From contig NZ_KB899667.1 of assembly GCF_000378385.1 (NCBI RefSeq), positions 246,034 through 310,033 of the forward strand: a DNA stretch of 64,000 nucleotides, in the 5' to 3' direction. The notes beneath the pieces are model-generated. The model worked only from the letters and a program-made list of their open reading frames with translations, was not told the origin of the DNA and ran no database searches. Source of the DNA: Paenibacillus daejeonensis DSM 15491 (lineage in GTDB: Bacteria; Bacillota; Bacilli; Paenibacillales; Paenibacillaceae). Below are positions 26,521 to 36,522 of this stretch, piece after piece (position 1 is the first letter of the stretch; every line of letters begins with the position of its first letter). The translations under genes and the position numbers were made by a program.

Positions 26521-28200
26521 ATGCGCAAGAAACAATGGCTGACGTCCGGTCTGGCGGTCCTGACAGCTGCGACGGTCCTTCTGGCGGGCTGCTCGAATGA
26601 TTCAGGAGGCAACACGCCTCAAACCGGAGGCACAAATGGAGAGGTCAGCACAGATCCGGTTACCTTTACTTACTTTGGATTCGGGAATAACAAAGACGTT
26701 CTTGCAAGCGACACCACTATCGGCAAGATTTTGCAGGAACAAACCGGTGTCGATTGGCAGATTGAGTTCGTCGTAGGAGATGCCAGTACAAAATCCGGCG
26801 TTATGATCGCTGGCGGTGACTATCCCGATGTCATCTCCCCGGTAGGCGAGCTGCCTAAGCTGCTGGATGCCGGCGCCTTCATTCCGCTCAATGATCTGAT
26901 CGAGGAGCATGGTCCGAACATCAAGCGTGTGTATGGTGACTATATGGACAAAATTACGCATGAGGACGGCAACATCTACATTCTTCCTTATACGGCTAAT
27001 GTAAATGGCTATCTCAGCGACCCGGATGCCATGAGTACATTCTGGATTCAGCGCCGGGTGCTCAAAGAGTTCGGTTATCCGGAAGTGAAAACGCTTGATC
27101 AATACTTCGACCTGATTGAGCAATACGAAGCCAAATACCCGACAGTAGACGGCAGAGATACAATCGGCTTCCTGACCTTCGCAGGAACGGCTGGCGAATT
27201 CTTCACCATCACCAACCAACCAATGCATCTGGCCGGTTACCCGAACGACGGGAATGTGCTGGTGGACCTGGATACGCACGAAGCCAATCTGTACATGGGT
27301 ACGGACTACGAGAAGCAATGGCTGGCTGCACTGAACAAGATGAACAGCAAAGGTCTGGTCGACCCAGAAACCTTTACAGCCAACAAGGACCAGTATCTGG
27401 CCAAGCTGACTTCCGGGCGTGTCCTGGGCTATGTCAACTACGCCTGGCAGATCGGTGATGCGACGAACAACCTGAAAGCGGCTGGCAACGATGATCTGCG
27501 CTATGTTTCCTTGCCGATCACCTTTGACGAGAACACTACAGATGCCTATATCGATCCGCCGTCCTTTGTCAATAACCGCGGCTTGGGCATTACCGTAAAC
27601 GCTGAAGATCCGGTACGCATCATCAAGTATTGGGATAACCTGCTGACCGATGAGAACCAGAAGCTCGTGATGTGGGGGCAGGAAGGCGAGACGTATTCGG
27701 TGAATGAAGAAGGCCGAATGGTAATGAGTGAGGAGCAGCTGGCTAACCGTAACGACAATGAGTTCAAACGTCAATACGGCTGGATGTACTTCGACTACGA
27801 ATGGCCGCGTTATGGCGACAACTCGGTCTATGAAGACGGCAACGCGCATCGTGTCTTCAATCAACCGGAGGTTGCTGCGGTCAATTATACCGAAGGTGAC
27901 AAGGTATTGCTTGAAGCCTATGGGGCGGAAACCTTCTCTGACTTCTTCGCAGATCCTATCGAGCGTCCTTGGTACCCGGCGTGGAGTATCGAGAAGGAGC
28001 AAGGTTCACCGGAGCAGCTGTTCGGCCAAAGATCCGGCGACCTGCAACAGAAGTACTACCCGCGTTTGGTATTTGCTAAAGAGGCTGAGTTCGAAACCGT
28101 CTGGAACGAGTATATTGCAGAGTTCAACAAGCTGGATTCGGCTGGGTTCGAGGCATTCGTTACCAAGCGAGTAAAAGAGCGCGTCGACGGCAAATGGTAA
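26521..28200 (+). CDS. Sugar ABC importer solute-binding lipoprotein (LplA family), copy 2
   Basis: 559 aa. Signal MRKKQWLTS...LLAGC with Cys24. It is strongly similar to copy 1 in order and wording (for example FVVGDASTKSGVMIAGGDYP against the same block with one change), and the leaders are similar, so the pair arose by tandem duplication. Differences cluster in the ligand-contacting half (for example SPVGELPKLL for NDVGQLPKLL; STFWIQRRV for GAFWIQRRV), so they may differ in sugar preference. It lies nearest the permeases. Confidence 0.93.
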   Translation: MRKKQWLTSGLAVLTAATVLLAGCSNDSGGNTPQTGGTNGEVSTDPVTFTYFGFGNNKDVLASDTTIGKILQEQTGVDWQIEFVVGDASTKSGVMIAGGDYPDVISPVGELPKLLDAGAFIPLNDLIEEHGPNIKRVYGDYMDKITHEDGNIYILPYTANVNGYLSDPDAMSTFWIQRRVLKEFGYPEVKTLDQYFDLIEQYEAKYPTVDGRDTIGFLTFAGTAGEFFTITNQPMHLAGYPNDGNVLVDLDTHEANLYMGTDYEKQWLAALNKMNSKGLVDPETFTANKDQYLAKLTSGRVLGYVNYAWQIGDATNNLKAAGNDDLRYVSLPITFDENTTDAYIDPPSFVNNRGLGITVNAEDPVRIIKYWDNLLTDENQKLVMWGQEGETYSVNEEGRMVMSEEQLANRNDNEFKRQYGWMYFDYEWPRYGDNSVYEDGNAHRVFNQPEVAAVNYTEGDKVLLEAYGAETFSDFFADPIERPWYPAWSIEKEQGSPEQLFGQRSGDLQQKYYPRLVFAKEAEFETVWNEYIAEFNKLDSAGFEAFVTKRVKERVDGKW

Positions 28201-28234
28201 GACTCGGTTCTTAACAAGATTAAATAAAGGTACA

Positions 28235-28275
28235 TGTAAAAGGGGAAAAGTGGGCTCGCTTCGCTTTTCCCTTCT
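28235..28275 (+). terminator. Partial hairpin between the binding-protein and permease genes
   Basis: AAGGGGAAAAG (28240-28250) pairs imperfectly with CTTTTCCCTT (28264-28273), with only a short T-rich tail. Such hairpins often lower permease expression relative to the binding protein. Confidence 0.45.
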
Positions 28276-28325
28276 ATACCCATGCACAAGAGAGAAGACT
28301 GAAAGCCGGAAGGGAGACGGAGCGG

Positions 28326-29285
28326 GTGGAGAAACAAACAGTACAGATTACACAATCGACCTCTGGCGATTCGCGCCTCAGAGCCTTAATCAAAACGTTA
28401 TCCAAGCAAAAAATGCTCATGTTGATGTCATTGCCATTCCTCCTTTGGGTGATTATTTTCAAATACATTCCGCTGTGGGGATGGACCATTGCTTTTCAAA
28501 AATTCAGATTGGCCCGGGATCTGTTTGACCAGACCTGGATTGGACTAGAGAACTTTCGGTTCCTGTTCTCGGAGCCGCAGTTTTACCTGGTGTTGCGCAA
28601 TACGCTCGTCATGAGCGGAATTAATCTGGTGCTTGGCTTTGGTACGGCCATCGTACTGGCGCTCTTGCTCAATGAGCTGCGCCGGATGTACTTCAAACGC
28701 ACGGTCCAGACGATCAGTTACTTGCCGCACTTTATCTCCTGGGTAGTCGCGGCCAATATTGTCCAAACCGCGCTTGCTCCCGAGGGTATCGTCAATGTGA
28801 TGCTCATGCGGATGTCGCTGATTGAGCAGCCGATCTTGTGGCTGGGCATTGGCGAGTATTTCTGGGGTATCCTTGGCGTGACCGAAGTGTGGAAAAACGT
28901 TGGCTGGAATACGATTATCTACTTGGCTGCTATCACTTCTATCGACCCCGCTCAGTATGAAGCGGCTGAGATGGATGGTGCCTCGCGGCTGCAGCGGATG
29001 TGGCATATCACCTTGCCGGGCATGAAGCCGGTTATCGTATTGCTCTTGATCATGAACCTGGGCCATATTCTGGAGTCCGGTTTTGAAGCGCAATACCTGC
29101 TCGGTAACGGCATGAACGTTGAATATTCGGAAAACCTTGACATATTCGTTCTCAAATACGGGATGCAGATGAACAATTTCGGCTTGGCGACTGCCGCTGG
29201 CATGTTCAAAACAGTCGTGAGCTTCATGTTCCTCATTGCAGCCAATAATCTCGCCAAACGCATGGGCGAAAGCAGACTCTATTAA
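28326..29285 (+). CDS. Sugar ABC importer permease (LplB family)
   Basis: 319 aa, GTG start (VEKQTVQ) after GGAAGGGAGACGG. Six membrane helices and the binding-protein-dependent EAA loop, EAAEMDGASRLQRMWHITLPG, which contacts the ATPase. No ATPase gene is found nearby, as usual for this class, which shares a general MsmX-type ATPase. Confidence 0.93.
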   Translation: MEKQTVQITQSTSGDSRLRALIKTLSKQKMLMLMSLPFLLWVIIFKYIPLWGWTIAFQKFRLARDLFDQTWIGLENFRFLFSEPQFYLVLRNTLVMSGINLVLGFGTAIVLALLLNELRRMYFKRTVQTISYLPHFISWVVAANIVQTALAPEGIVNVMLMRMSLIEQPILWLGIGEYFWGILGVTEVWKNVGWNTIIYLAAITSIDPAQYEAAEMDGASRLQRMWHITLPGMKPVIVLLLIMNLGHILESGFEAQYLLGNGMNVEYSENLDIFVLKYGMQMNNFGLATAAGMFKTVVSFMFLIAANNLAKRMGESRLY

Positions 29286-29305
29286 GAGCAAAGGAGGTCA
29301 GGTAC

Positions 29306-30214
29306 ATGGCGAGAGCCAACACCTTTCGAACGTCTTCACTCGGCGACAAAATATTTGATGTGTGCAATGTGATTTTCATGATTTTGCTTGTATGTGTCAC
29401 GTTGTATCCGTTTTTGAATATGTTCGCCCTGTCCTTTAATGACGCAAATGACACGATCCGAGGCGACATCTATATCTGGCCACGGGAATGGACGCTTAGA
29501 AACTTCGAATATGTATTCAGTGAATCCAACATTTTTCACGCGACCTTTATTTCAGCTGCGCGTACCATCATCGGAACCGCTGTCTCTGTGTTCTGTACAG
29601 CCATGCTGGCTTACACGATCAGCCGTCCCGAATATGCGCTGAAGAAGTTCGTTTCCATCACTTTCATTTTCACCATGTACTTCAGCGGCGGTCTGATCCC
29701 TAACTACCTGCTGATCAAAGAGCTGGGCATGCTGAACAGCTTCTGGGTGTACATTATTCCTGGTATTATCGGTGTCTTTAATATGATCGTTATCCGGTCT
29801 TTCATTGAGGGCCTGCCCGAGGGCATTATGGAGTCCGCCAAGATGGACGGTGCCGGCGACTTCGTCACCTTTACGCGCATTGTACTGCCGCTGACGGTAC
29901 CGGCTCTGGCTACTGTATCGTTGTTCGTAGCGGTCTTCCAATGGAATTCCTGGTTTGACGTATTCCTGTACAATTCATCTCGGCAAAATCTCAGTACCTT
30001 GCAATACGAGCTGATGAAGGTGTTGTCCACGTCGAATACGACCACCAGCTCAGCCGATGCCTTCGCCGATGCACAATCGAGTGCCCAGATGGTAACGCCG
30101 ACCTCGGTCCGCGCCACGATGACGATTGTAGCCAGCGTGCCGATTATTATGGTCTATCCGTTCCTGCAGAAATACTTTGTCAAAGGTATGGTTGTAGGTG
30201 GCGTGAAGGGCTAG
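29306..30214 (+). CDS. Sugar ABC importer permease (YtcP/LplC family)
   Basis: 302 aa; ATG after AAAGGAGG, 21 bases from the previous gene. Six helices and the EAA loop ESAKMDGAGDFVTFTRIVLPL. Ends in KYFVKGMVVGGVKG, typical of the family. It forms the transporter channel with the LplB-type protein. Confidence 0.94.
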   Translation: MARANTFRTSSLGDKIFDVCNVIFMILLVCVTLYPFLNMFALSFNDANDTIRGDIYIWPREWTLRNFEYVFSESNIFHATFISAARTIIGTAVSVFCTAMLAYTISRPEYALKKFVSITFIFTMYFSGGLIPNYLLIKELGMLNSFWVYIIPGIIGVFNMIVIRSFIEGLPEGIMESAKMDGAGDFVTFTRIVLPLTVPALATVSLFVAVFQWNSWFDVFLYNSSRQNLSTLQYELMKVLSTSNTTTSSADAFADAQSSAQMVTPTSVRATMTIVASVPIIMVYPFLQKYFVKGMVVGGVKG

Positions 30215-30227
30215 AGGGTAGTCGAAA

Positions 30228-32109
30228 ATGCTATCCATTGACGGGTTGATGGCAGACAGAACAGTTGATAGACTCGAATTACGACGGACAAAGAAGGGAT
30301 GCGAACCAAGCTGTGTCTTCAAGCTATCATGTAATGTGCTATACCCGCGAACCGTTGGATGAATCGGTGTATGCGCCGAAGCTGGCTTGCAGCATGCACC
30401 TGGCCTATAGCGAAAATGGGACGGATTATCGTCCGCTGAACCATAATTCCGGTGTCCTATTCGCCAAAGCGACGGAGAACGAACATGGACAACTGCAAGC
30501 CAAGAGTTTGAAAAATCCTTATTTGTTCGCACGGCCTGACGGCACCTACGGTGTCGTCGCTGTGCGCACCGAGCACGACGGCGGACCGGATGCGACAAGC
30601 AGCGGGTCCGTTCTGCTGTTTGTAACGTCGGATTTGCTTCAATATGAGGAGGTTGGCCTGCTGAAGCTGCAGGATGCGGCAAATATTGAAGATGTTATCT
30701 GCCAATACGACGAGGCGCGCGAGGGCTATGTGGTTCGCTGGCGTGATGGAGCGGGAGACTACTATGCGAGCTTGGTTGCAGACCTCAGCAATCTGGAAGG
30801 CGCTGAGGGGCCGGACGCAACAGAGGCATTTAGTATTGAGTCCCCGAAGACCGATATTGAAGGTGTCGTCCCGCGCAATACGCTGGCGCTGCCTCAGCAA
30901 GTAGCCGAGCGATTGACGCTCAAGCTATCGGTGCCTGTCAATGTTCGCAACGAGGTGCCGTCTAGTGTTGCGGCTGGAGCCAAGGAAGAGCTGGATGCTG
31001 TCATGGCAACGGCTGTCTACAGTGATGGGACAACAGCCACCAAGCCAGTGGATTGGCACACCGAGGCGGTCGACTGGTCGCGGGCAGGAACCTACCGTGT
31101 TACGGGCCGCATCCGTCAGGATCACTACGCGTTTCCGATGGCCTCCCACCGGGCCGATCCGAACATTTTCAAGTGGCAGGGGCGGTACTATTTTATCGCG
31201 ACCAACGACAAGAACGGCAACAAGTCACTGGGCATCCGGGTGGCGGACCACATGTCCGGGCTGGAACAGGCAGAAGAGACTGTCATTCTGGATACGGAGA
31301 TGCATGATCACCTGAAGGCTTTCCTCTGGGCGCCTGAGCTCCATGCCATTGGAGAGGAACTGTACATCTTCCATGCGGGAAGCACGGGGGAATTCGCGGA
31401 TATTCAATCTCACGTCATGAAGCTGCGATCGGGTGGAGATCCGATGGTGGCGGCGGACTGGGAGCGGCCAGTGCTGGTGGTCAAGCGCGACGGAACGCCG
31501 CTGTGCAAAAACGGGATTACGCTGGACATGACGATCATCCTGCGAGAGGGACGATTATATGTGCTCTGGGCGGAGCGGGTGTTGTCCCCTCATGATCTGG
31601 GATCGTGGATTTACATCGCCGAGGCCGATCTCGGACAGCCTTGGCGGCTGACCAGCGACCCGGTTCTGCTGACCAGACCAGACTACGGCTGGGCGAATAA
31701 CCGGACCTTTGTCGATGAAGGACCTTATGTGATTCTGACGGACAAGCGGATTTTTGTCACCTTCTCCAGTGCCCTGGTCGATGCGACTTATTGTGTAGGG
31801 CTGCTGAGCGTGGACCCGGGTGCCGATCTGCTGGATCCGAACAACTGGACCAAAGGCAATTATCCGATTCTGACCTCCCGCAGCGTTCCGGGCGAGTACG
31901 GTCCGGGGCATAACTCATATGTGCAGGATGATCAGGGACTGATCTGGAATGTCTATCACGCCAGACCTGGGATCGAGGCCCCTCGGAGCTCCGGTATTCG
32001 GCGGGTGCATTTTGATATCGATGGCTACCCCGTGCTGGATCTGACCGAAGAGAAGGACCTGGATCCGGCGCTGGCTGACGTGGCGATTGAAGTGACTGTG
32101 AAGGGATAA
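30228..32109 (+). CDS. GH43-type glycoside hydrolase, probable frameshift near the start
   Basis: The long reading frame (30265-32109, TTG start, 614 aa) has no ribosome site. In another frame an ATG at 30228, 14 bases after the permease and behind AGAGGG, gives MLSIDGLMADRTVDRLELRR, a credible beginning. The frames would join near 30300-30320, before SYHVMCYTREPLD, so one indel is suspected. The body has a carbohydrate-binding front part, an Ig-like linker (about residues 230-285), and a GH43 five-blade propeller from HRADPNIFKWQGRYYF, with a second acid in VDEGPYVI. It likely acts on arabinose- or xylose-containing side chains. No signal peptide. Confidence 0.8.
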
Positions 32110-32137
32110 CCCAGATGATACGGGAGGTACGCATAGG

Positions 32138-33646
32138 ATGAGTACAACGTTCGTGAACAACCCGGTGCTGTGGTCGGACGTACCGGATGTCGATGTAATC
32201 CGTTCAGGCAACGCCTACTATATGGTCAGTACGAGCATGCATTCCATGCCTGGCTGTCCGATTATGAAATCGGTGGATCTGGCCCATTGGGAAATCGTCA
32301 GTTATGTGTTCGAGCAACTGGAGGACAATGACGGGCATAACTTGACTGGCGGTCGTCACATCTACGCCCAAGGCTCCTGGGCAGCCAGTTTGCGCGAGCA
32401 TGAAGGCATGTTCTATGTCTGCTTCTCCTCCAATGATACGCGCAAATTCTATGTCTTCAAGACGGATGATATCGAGCGCAGCAATTGGGAGCGGCATGTC
32501 ATCGATGGGTTGCGCCACGACCCGGGTTTGTTGTTCGACGACGGCCGCGTATATGTCATCTATGGCAATGGCGGGATTCGAATTACTGAGCTGACGGCGG
32601 ACGCCACGGCGCTCCAGCCGGATGGGGTGGACCAACTGTTGTTCGAGACAGAGCGCGAGGGCATTGGTCTGCGATGTGAAGGCTGTCATGCCTACAAGAT
32701 CGACGGCTATTATTATCTGTTCTTCATCGATTGGCCGCGTGTCGGTCATGGGCGTCGTCGTCAGATGTGCTATCGTGCGAAGGAGCTCCTGGGTCCGTAT
32801 GAGCATCAGGTCGTGCTGGATGATGATATGGGCTACCATAACAAAGGTGTCGCCCAGGGCGGCATCTTCGATACGCCGGAAGGCGAATGGTACGCGATGC
32901 TGTTCCAGGATCACGATGCGGTGGGCCGCATTCCTTGCCTCGTCCCGGTAACCTGGCGTGAGGGCTGGCCGGTGTTCGGCGAGGAAGGCAAGGTGCCTAC
33001 GCAATTTGAGGTGCCGCTGCGGACCGCTGCTGTGAAGCCGCTGGTCATCAGCGACGACTTCGACTATGGCCAGAACCAGCTGGCCTTGAACTGGCAGTGG
33101 AATCATAATCCGGATCCGGAGCGGTGGTCGGTGACGGAGCGGCCGGGGTACCTGCGGCTCAAGACGGGGGCGCTGGCGGAGAGTGTGCTGCAGGCCCGCA
33201 ATACGCTGACGCAACGCACGGAAGGTCCGGCCTGTACGGCCGAGACAGTGCTGGAGCTATCCGGCTTGCAGCCTGGAGATCATGCCGGACTGGTTGCGAT
33301 GCAGAATCTGTTCGGCACCGTCGGCGTCAAGGTCGGTGAGGACGGCGCGCGCTGGGTCCAGATGGGCGTGAACCGGGGAGACGGCGGCGAGGACGTGGTG
33401 GAGCAGGTGGCCTATGAGGGAGAGCGCATCCATCTGCGGATCCATTTCAATTTCGAGGAGAGTATCGACCAGGCCCGCTTCTTTTATTCAAGTGACGGCG
33501 ACACCTGGCAGGCCATCGGCCAGCCGCTTCAGATGAAGTACACGCTGGACCATTTCATGGGCTACCGCTTCGGACTATTCACCTACGCCACGCAGCAGCC
33601 CGGCGGCATCGCTGATTTCGACTACCTCCGGTACTCCCGTTCCTAG
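32138..33646 (+). CDS. GH43 glycoside hydrolase (subfamily 12 type, beta-xylosidase/arabinofuranosidase)
   Basis: 502 aa. Begins MSTTFVNNPVLWSDVPDVDV, containing the base Asp in PDVDVI; catalytic acid Glu181 in CEGCHAYKIDGYYYLF. A beta-sandwich C-terminal domain (about 300-500, YGQNQLALNWQWNHNPDPE) follows, as usual in this group. No signal peptide, so it should cleave short imported xylo-oligosaccharides in the cytoplasm. Last gene of the importer operon. Confidence 0.92.
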   Translation: MSTTFVNNPVLWSDVPDVDVIRSGNAYYMVSTSMHSMPGCPIMKSVDLAHWEIVSYVFEQLEDNDGHNLTGGRHIYAQGSWAASLREHEGMFYVCFSSNDTRKFYVFKTDDIERSNWERHVIDGLRHDPGLLFDDGRVYVIYGNGGIRITELTADATALQPDGVDQLLFETEREGIGLRCEGCHAYKIDGYYYLFFIDWPRVGHGRRRQMCYRAKELLGPYEHQVVLDDDMGYHNKGVAQGGIFDTPEGEWYAMLFQDHDAVGRIPCLVPVTWREGWPVFGEEGKVPTQFEVPLRTAAVKPLVISDDFDYGQNQLALNWQWNHNPDPERWSVTERPGYLRLKTGALAESVLQARNTLTQRTEGPACTAETVLELSGLQPGDHAGLVAMQNLFGTVGVKVGEDGARWVQMGVNRGDGGEDVVEQVAYEGERIHLRIHFNFEESIDQARFFYSSDGDTWQAIGQPLQMKYTLDHFMGYRFGLFTYATQQPGGIADFDYLRYSRS

Positions 33647-33658
33647 CCATGTTGTGCT

Positions 33659-33686
33659 GAAGCCCGGTCTTTCGAGACCGGGCTTC
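33659..33686 (+). terminator. Perfect hairpin after the GH43 gene
   Basis: A 12-bp perfect stem GAAGCCCGGTCT/AGACCGGGCTTC with a TTCG loop. No T tract follows, so it could be a stability hairpin rather than a terminator. Confidence 0.6.
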
Positions 33687-33716
33687 AGGTCGTTGGCAGA
33701 CAGGTTATGCGAACAC

Positions 33717-33975
33717 GAAATTTCGAACATAATGGGGCTCGCTGGCGGCGATATCGCTCAATGTATATGAAATTTCGAACATAATGGGCTCGCCAGCCGC
33801 ATATCTGCCCAATGTATATGAAATTTCGAATATAATGAGCGCGCCAGCCGCATATCTGCCCAATGTATATGAAATTTCGAAAATAATGGGCTCGCCAGCC
33901 GCATATCTGCCCAATGTATATGAAATTTCGAACATAATGGGGCTCGCTGGCGGCGTATCCGCTAACAAACACTTT
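33717..33975. repeat. Tandem array A, about 51-bp unit, five copies
   Basis: GAAATTTCGAACATAATG recurs at 33717, 33769, 33820, 33871 and 33922 (spacing 52, 51, 51, 51). Each unit also carries CAGCCGCATATCTGCCCAAT. The unit is palindromic in part (GAAATTTC; GGGC...GCCC). All frames stay open because 51 is a multiple of 3, but coding is unlikely. It shares a core with arrays B and C. Confidence 0.9.
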
Positions 33976-34238
33976 CTATCTAATTGCGTTTTTATGTACC
34001 TCTCCAACGACCCTCCTTGCCGCCACCGACTCACCTCCTCCTGCATCCCGCCAGCACAACACTACTTGCACTCATTAGCAGCCCCGATATCCTCCCCCTG
34101 GTTGCCAGATGCACCCTACTAGTGCCTCACCCATTCCAGCACACCAAACTTGTGTTTACATTTTTGTGCCTCTTGATCCATCCAATTGTTCCTGTTAGCT
34201 AGGCAATCGACACGGCAACCACCTTGGTACATTCCTGA
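33976..34238. other. Intergenic remainder between array A and the MarR promoter
   Basis: Pyrimidine-rich; I see no gene or clear structure. Confidence 0.4.
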
Positions 34239-34287
34239 TTGACAGCACTGCAACGATCGATTAATGTAAATTTAGTTAGTCGACTAA
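34239..34287 (+). promoter_or_regulatory. Promoter and MarR operator palindrome
   Basis: TTGACA (34239-34244), 17 bases, then a -10 at TAATGT (34262-34267). The perfect 12-bp palindrome TTAGTCGACTAA (34276-34287) lies over the start point, and it is the likely autorepressor site. Confidence 0.65.
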
Positions 34288-34303
34288 ATAAAAGGAGACC
34301 TAC

Positions 34304-34771
34304 ATGACACGACACGAAGAAGAATCGTTGACGCGCCTGATGGTGCGAACCCATAAGCTGTTTCGGCATAATGTCGATCTGCAGATTCGTGCCTTTGACG
34401 TCTATCCCGGGCAACCGCCGCTGCTGCTGCGTTTGGTGCGTATGGATGGACTGAGTCAGAAGGAACTGGCGGGCCATATGCATGTGCAGCCGGCGACGCT
34501 GACGGTGATGATCAATCGCATGGCGAAAAATGGGCTGTTGGAGCGCCGGCCGGATGACCGGGATCAGCGGGTCCAGCGCGTGTTCCTGACAGAGAAGGGC
34601 CGCACGGCAGCGGCGGCTGTGCAGGATGCTTTAGGATCGCTGGAGGAGTATAGCTTCGCTCGGTTCAGCGATAGTGAGAAGGCCTTATTCCGCGAACTGT
34701 TGGAGCGGATGCGTACGGACCTGGAGGCTTTCCGCGCCCAACAAGAAGAGTCGGAGGAAAAAGAATCATGA
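34304..34771 (+). CDS. MarR-family repressor
   Basis: 155 aa; ATG after AAAGGAG. MarR winged helix: DGLSQKELAGHMHVQPATLTVMINRMAKNG, then the wing DDRDQRVQRVFLTEKGR. It overlaps the start of the ABC exporter (ATGA), so repressor and pump are made together. The ligand is probably a drug or other substrate of the pump. Confidence 0.93.
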   Translation: MTRHEEESLTRLMVRTHKLFRHNVDLQIRAFDVYPGQPPLLLRLVRMDGLSQKELAGHMHVQPATLTVMINRMAKNGLLERRPDDRDQRVQRVFLTEKGRTAAAAVQDALGSLEEYSFARFSDSEKALFRELLERMRTDLEAFRAQQEESEEKES

Positions 34772-36522
34772 AGTCGATTTGGCGATTACGCTCCTTCCTC
34801 AAACCTTACCGTCTCGCAGTCATTCTGGCACCACTTCTGATGGTGATGGAGGTGTGCATGGATTTGCTGCAGCCCCGTCTCATGGCAAGTATTGTGAATG
34901 AAGGCGTCATGATGGGCGACCTCGATCATATTTGGCGAACCGGCCTGTGGATGTCGCTGGTAGCTTTTGTAGGCTTGATTGGCGGTATTGGTTGTACGGT
35001 CTATTCCAGCCGGGCGGCACAGGGATTTGGGGCAGATCTGCGGGTGAATTTGTTTGATAAGGTGCAGACATTTTCCTTTGATAATCTGGACCGTTTTACC
35101 TCGGGCTCGCTGGTGACGAGACTAACAGGTGATGTCGTTCAGATGCAGAACCTCGTGCAAATGACGCTGCGCATGCTGGTCCGCGATCCCGGACTAGCGA
35201 TTGGCTCGATCGTGATGGCGCTGCTTATTAGTCCGCGGCTGGCGTTGATTTTTGCCATTATTATTCCAATCATTGCGATTATTCTCTACGTGATCAGTCG
35301 GCGGGTGATTCCGATCTTCAGCATCGTCCAGCAGCGGCTGGATGCGATGAATACGGTCCTGCAGGAGAATCTGTCAGGCATCCGGGTGGTCAAGGCATTC
35401 GTTCGCGCGGCATTCGAGAAGCTGCGCTTCGGCCGGGCCAATCAGGATCATCTGGAGGTGGCCTTGAAGGCGGCCCGCACGATTGCCATCAACATGCCGC
35501 TCATGATGCTGGTGCTGAACTTCAGTATTGTGGCTGTGCTCTGGTTCGGCGGTGCGCAGACACGGGAAGGCTCGCTGCCTGTGGGTGATCTGATCGCCTT
35601 CGTTAACTACCTGACCCAGCTGCTCTTCTCGCTGCTGTCAGTTGGGATGATGCTGGTGGCTGTCTCCCGGGCTGCCGCTTCAGCGGTGCGCATTCAGGAG
35701 GTGCTGGGTGCAGAGCCGACAATTGTCAGCCCGGCTGCCACCGGACGACGCTTCATACAGGACGGCGGTATCGTCTTCGAGGGGGTCTCGCTGGCTTATG
35801 GTGCAACGGGCGGCGAGGCGGCACTGCGTGACCTCAGCTTCGCGATTCGGCCGGGTCAGACGGTCGGGATCATGGGAGCGACCGGCGCTGGCAAGTCCTC
35901 GCTGGTCAGCCTGATTCCAAGGCTGTATGATCCGACGGAAGGCCGCGTCCTGCTGGATGGTACGGATGTGCGGCAGATTCCGGCGGCAGAGCTGCGTTCG
36001 CAGGTGGGCATGGTGCTGCAGCAGGCGATCTTATTTACGGGGACCATCCGGGATAATATTCGCTATGGACAGCCGGATGCAACGCAAGAGCAGGTCGAGG
36101 CCGCAGCGCGCGCGGCACAAGCGCATGACTTCATCCTCGGGCTGCCTGAAGGCTATGACACGCAGCTGGGTCAACGCGGCGTCAACCTCTCGGGAGGCCA
36201 AAAACAGCGGTTATCGATCGCGCGGGCCTTACTGCTGCGCCCGGCTATCCTGATCTTGGACGACAGCACGAGTGCAGTCGATCTGGAGACCGAGTCACGC
36301 ATACAGCAAGCGCTGAGGGAATTAATGCGCCACAGTACGACGCTGGTTATCGCTCAGCGGATTTCCTCGGTCATCGAAGCCGACCAGATTATTATATTGG
36401 AACAGGGCGGAGTTCACGCCATCGGCACACACGAGGAACTGCTGCGAAGCAGCCCGGTGTATCAGGAAATCTATCGATCACAGCAGGGCAGAGAGGAGGA
36501 GGTCACGCATGGCACACGATAA
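34768..36522 (+). CDS. ABC exporter half-transporter, degenerate site
   Basis: 584 aa. Six transmembrane helices (residues 15-310), then an ATPase domain with Walker A GATGAGKSS, signature LSGGQKQR and Walker B ILDDSTSAVD, where Asp replaces the usual catalytic Glu. Heterodimeric exporters (BmrC/BmrD, TM287/288, YfiB/YfiC) have one such degenerate partner. It overlaps the second half by 14 bases. Likely a multidrug or peptide exporter. Confidence 0.94.
   Translation: MKSIWRLRSFLKPYRLAVILAPLLMVMEVCMDLLQPRLMASIVNEGVMMGDLDHIWRTGLWMSLVAFVGLIGGIGCTVYSSRAAQGFGADLRVNLFDKVQTFSFDNLDRFTSGSLVTRLTGDVVQMQNLVQMTLRMLVRDPGLAIGSIVMALLISPRLALIFAIIIPIIAIILYVISRRVIPIFSIVQQRLDAMNTVLQENLSGIRVVKAFVRAAFEKLRFGRANQDHLEVALKAARTIAINMPLMMLVLNFSIVAVLWFGGAQTREGSLPVGDLIAFVNYLTQLLFSLLSVGMMLVAVSRAAASAVRIQEVLGAEPTIVSPAATGRRFIQDGGIVFEGVSLAYGATGGEAALRDLSFAIRPGQTVGIMGATGAGKSSLVSLIPRLYDPTEGRVLLDGTDVRQIPAAELRSQVGMVLQQAILFTGTIRDNIRYGQPDATQEQVEAAARAAQAHDFILGLPEGYDTQLGQRGVNLSGGQKQRLSIARALLLRPAILILDDSTSAVDLETESRIQQALRELMRHSTTLVIAQRISSVIEADQIIILEQGGVHAIGTHEELLRSSPVYQEIYRSQQGREEEVTHGTR

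Noticed and set aside
26602..28002. A 466-codon minus-strand frame across the second binding-protein gene
   Set aside because: It is antisense to a clear lipoprotein with correct signal and ribosome site; its sequence has no recognisable domain.
33717..33975. Array A as a CRISPR locus
   Set aside because: The bases between the conserved blocks are nearly identical from unit to unit, so they are not spacers, and no cas genes are present.
33685..34122. Open frames across tandem array A that would encode 17-residue repeats (both strands)
   Set aside because: The 51-bp unit is a multiple of 3, so frames stay open on all sides; there is no ribosome site and codon use differs from real genes.
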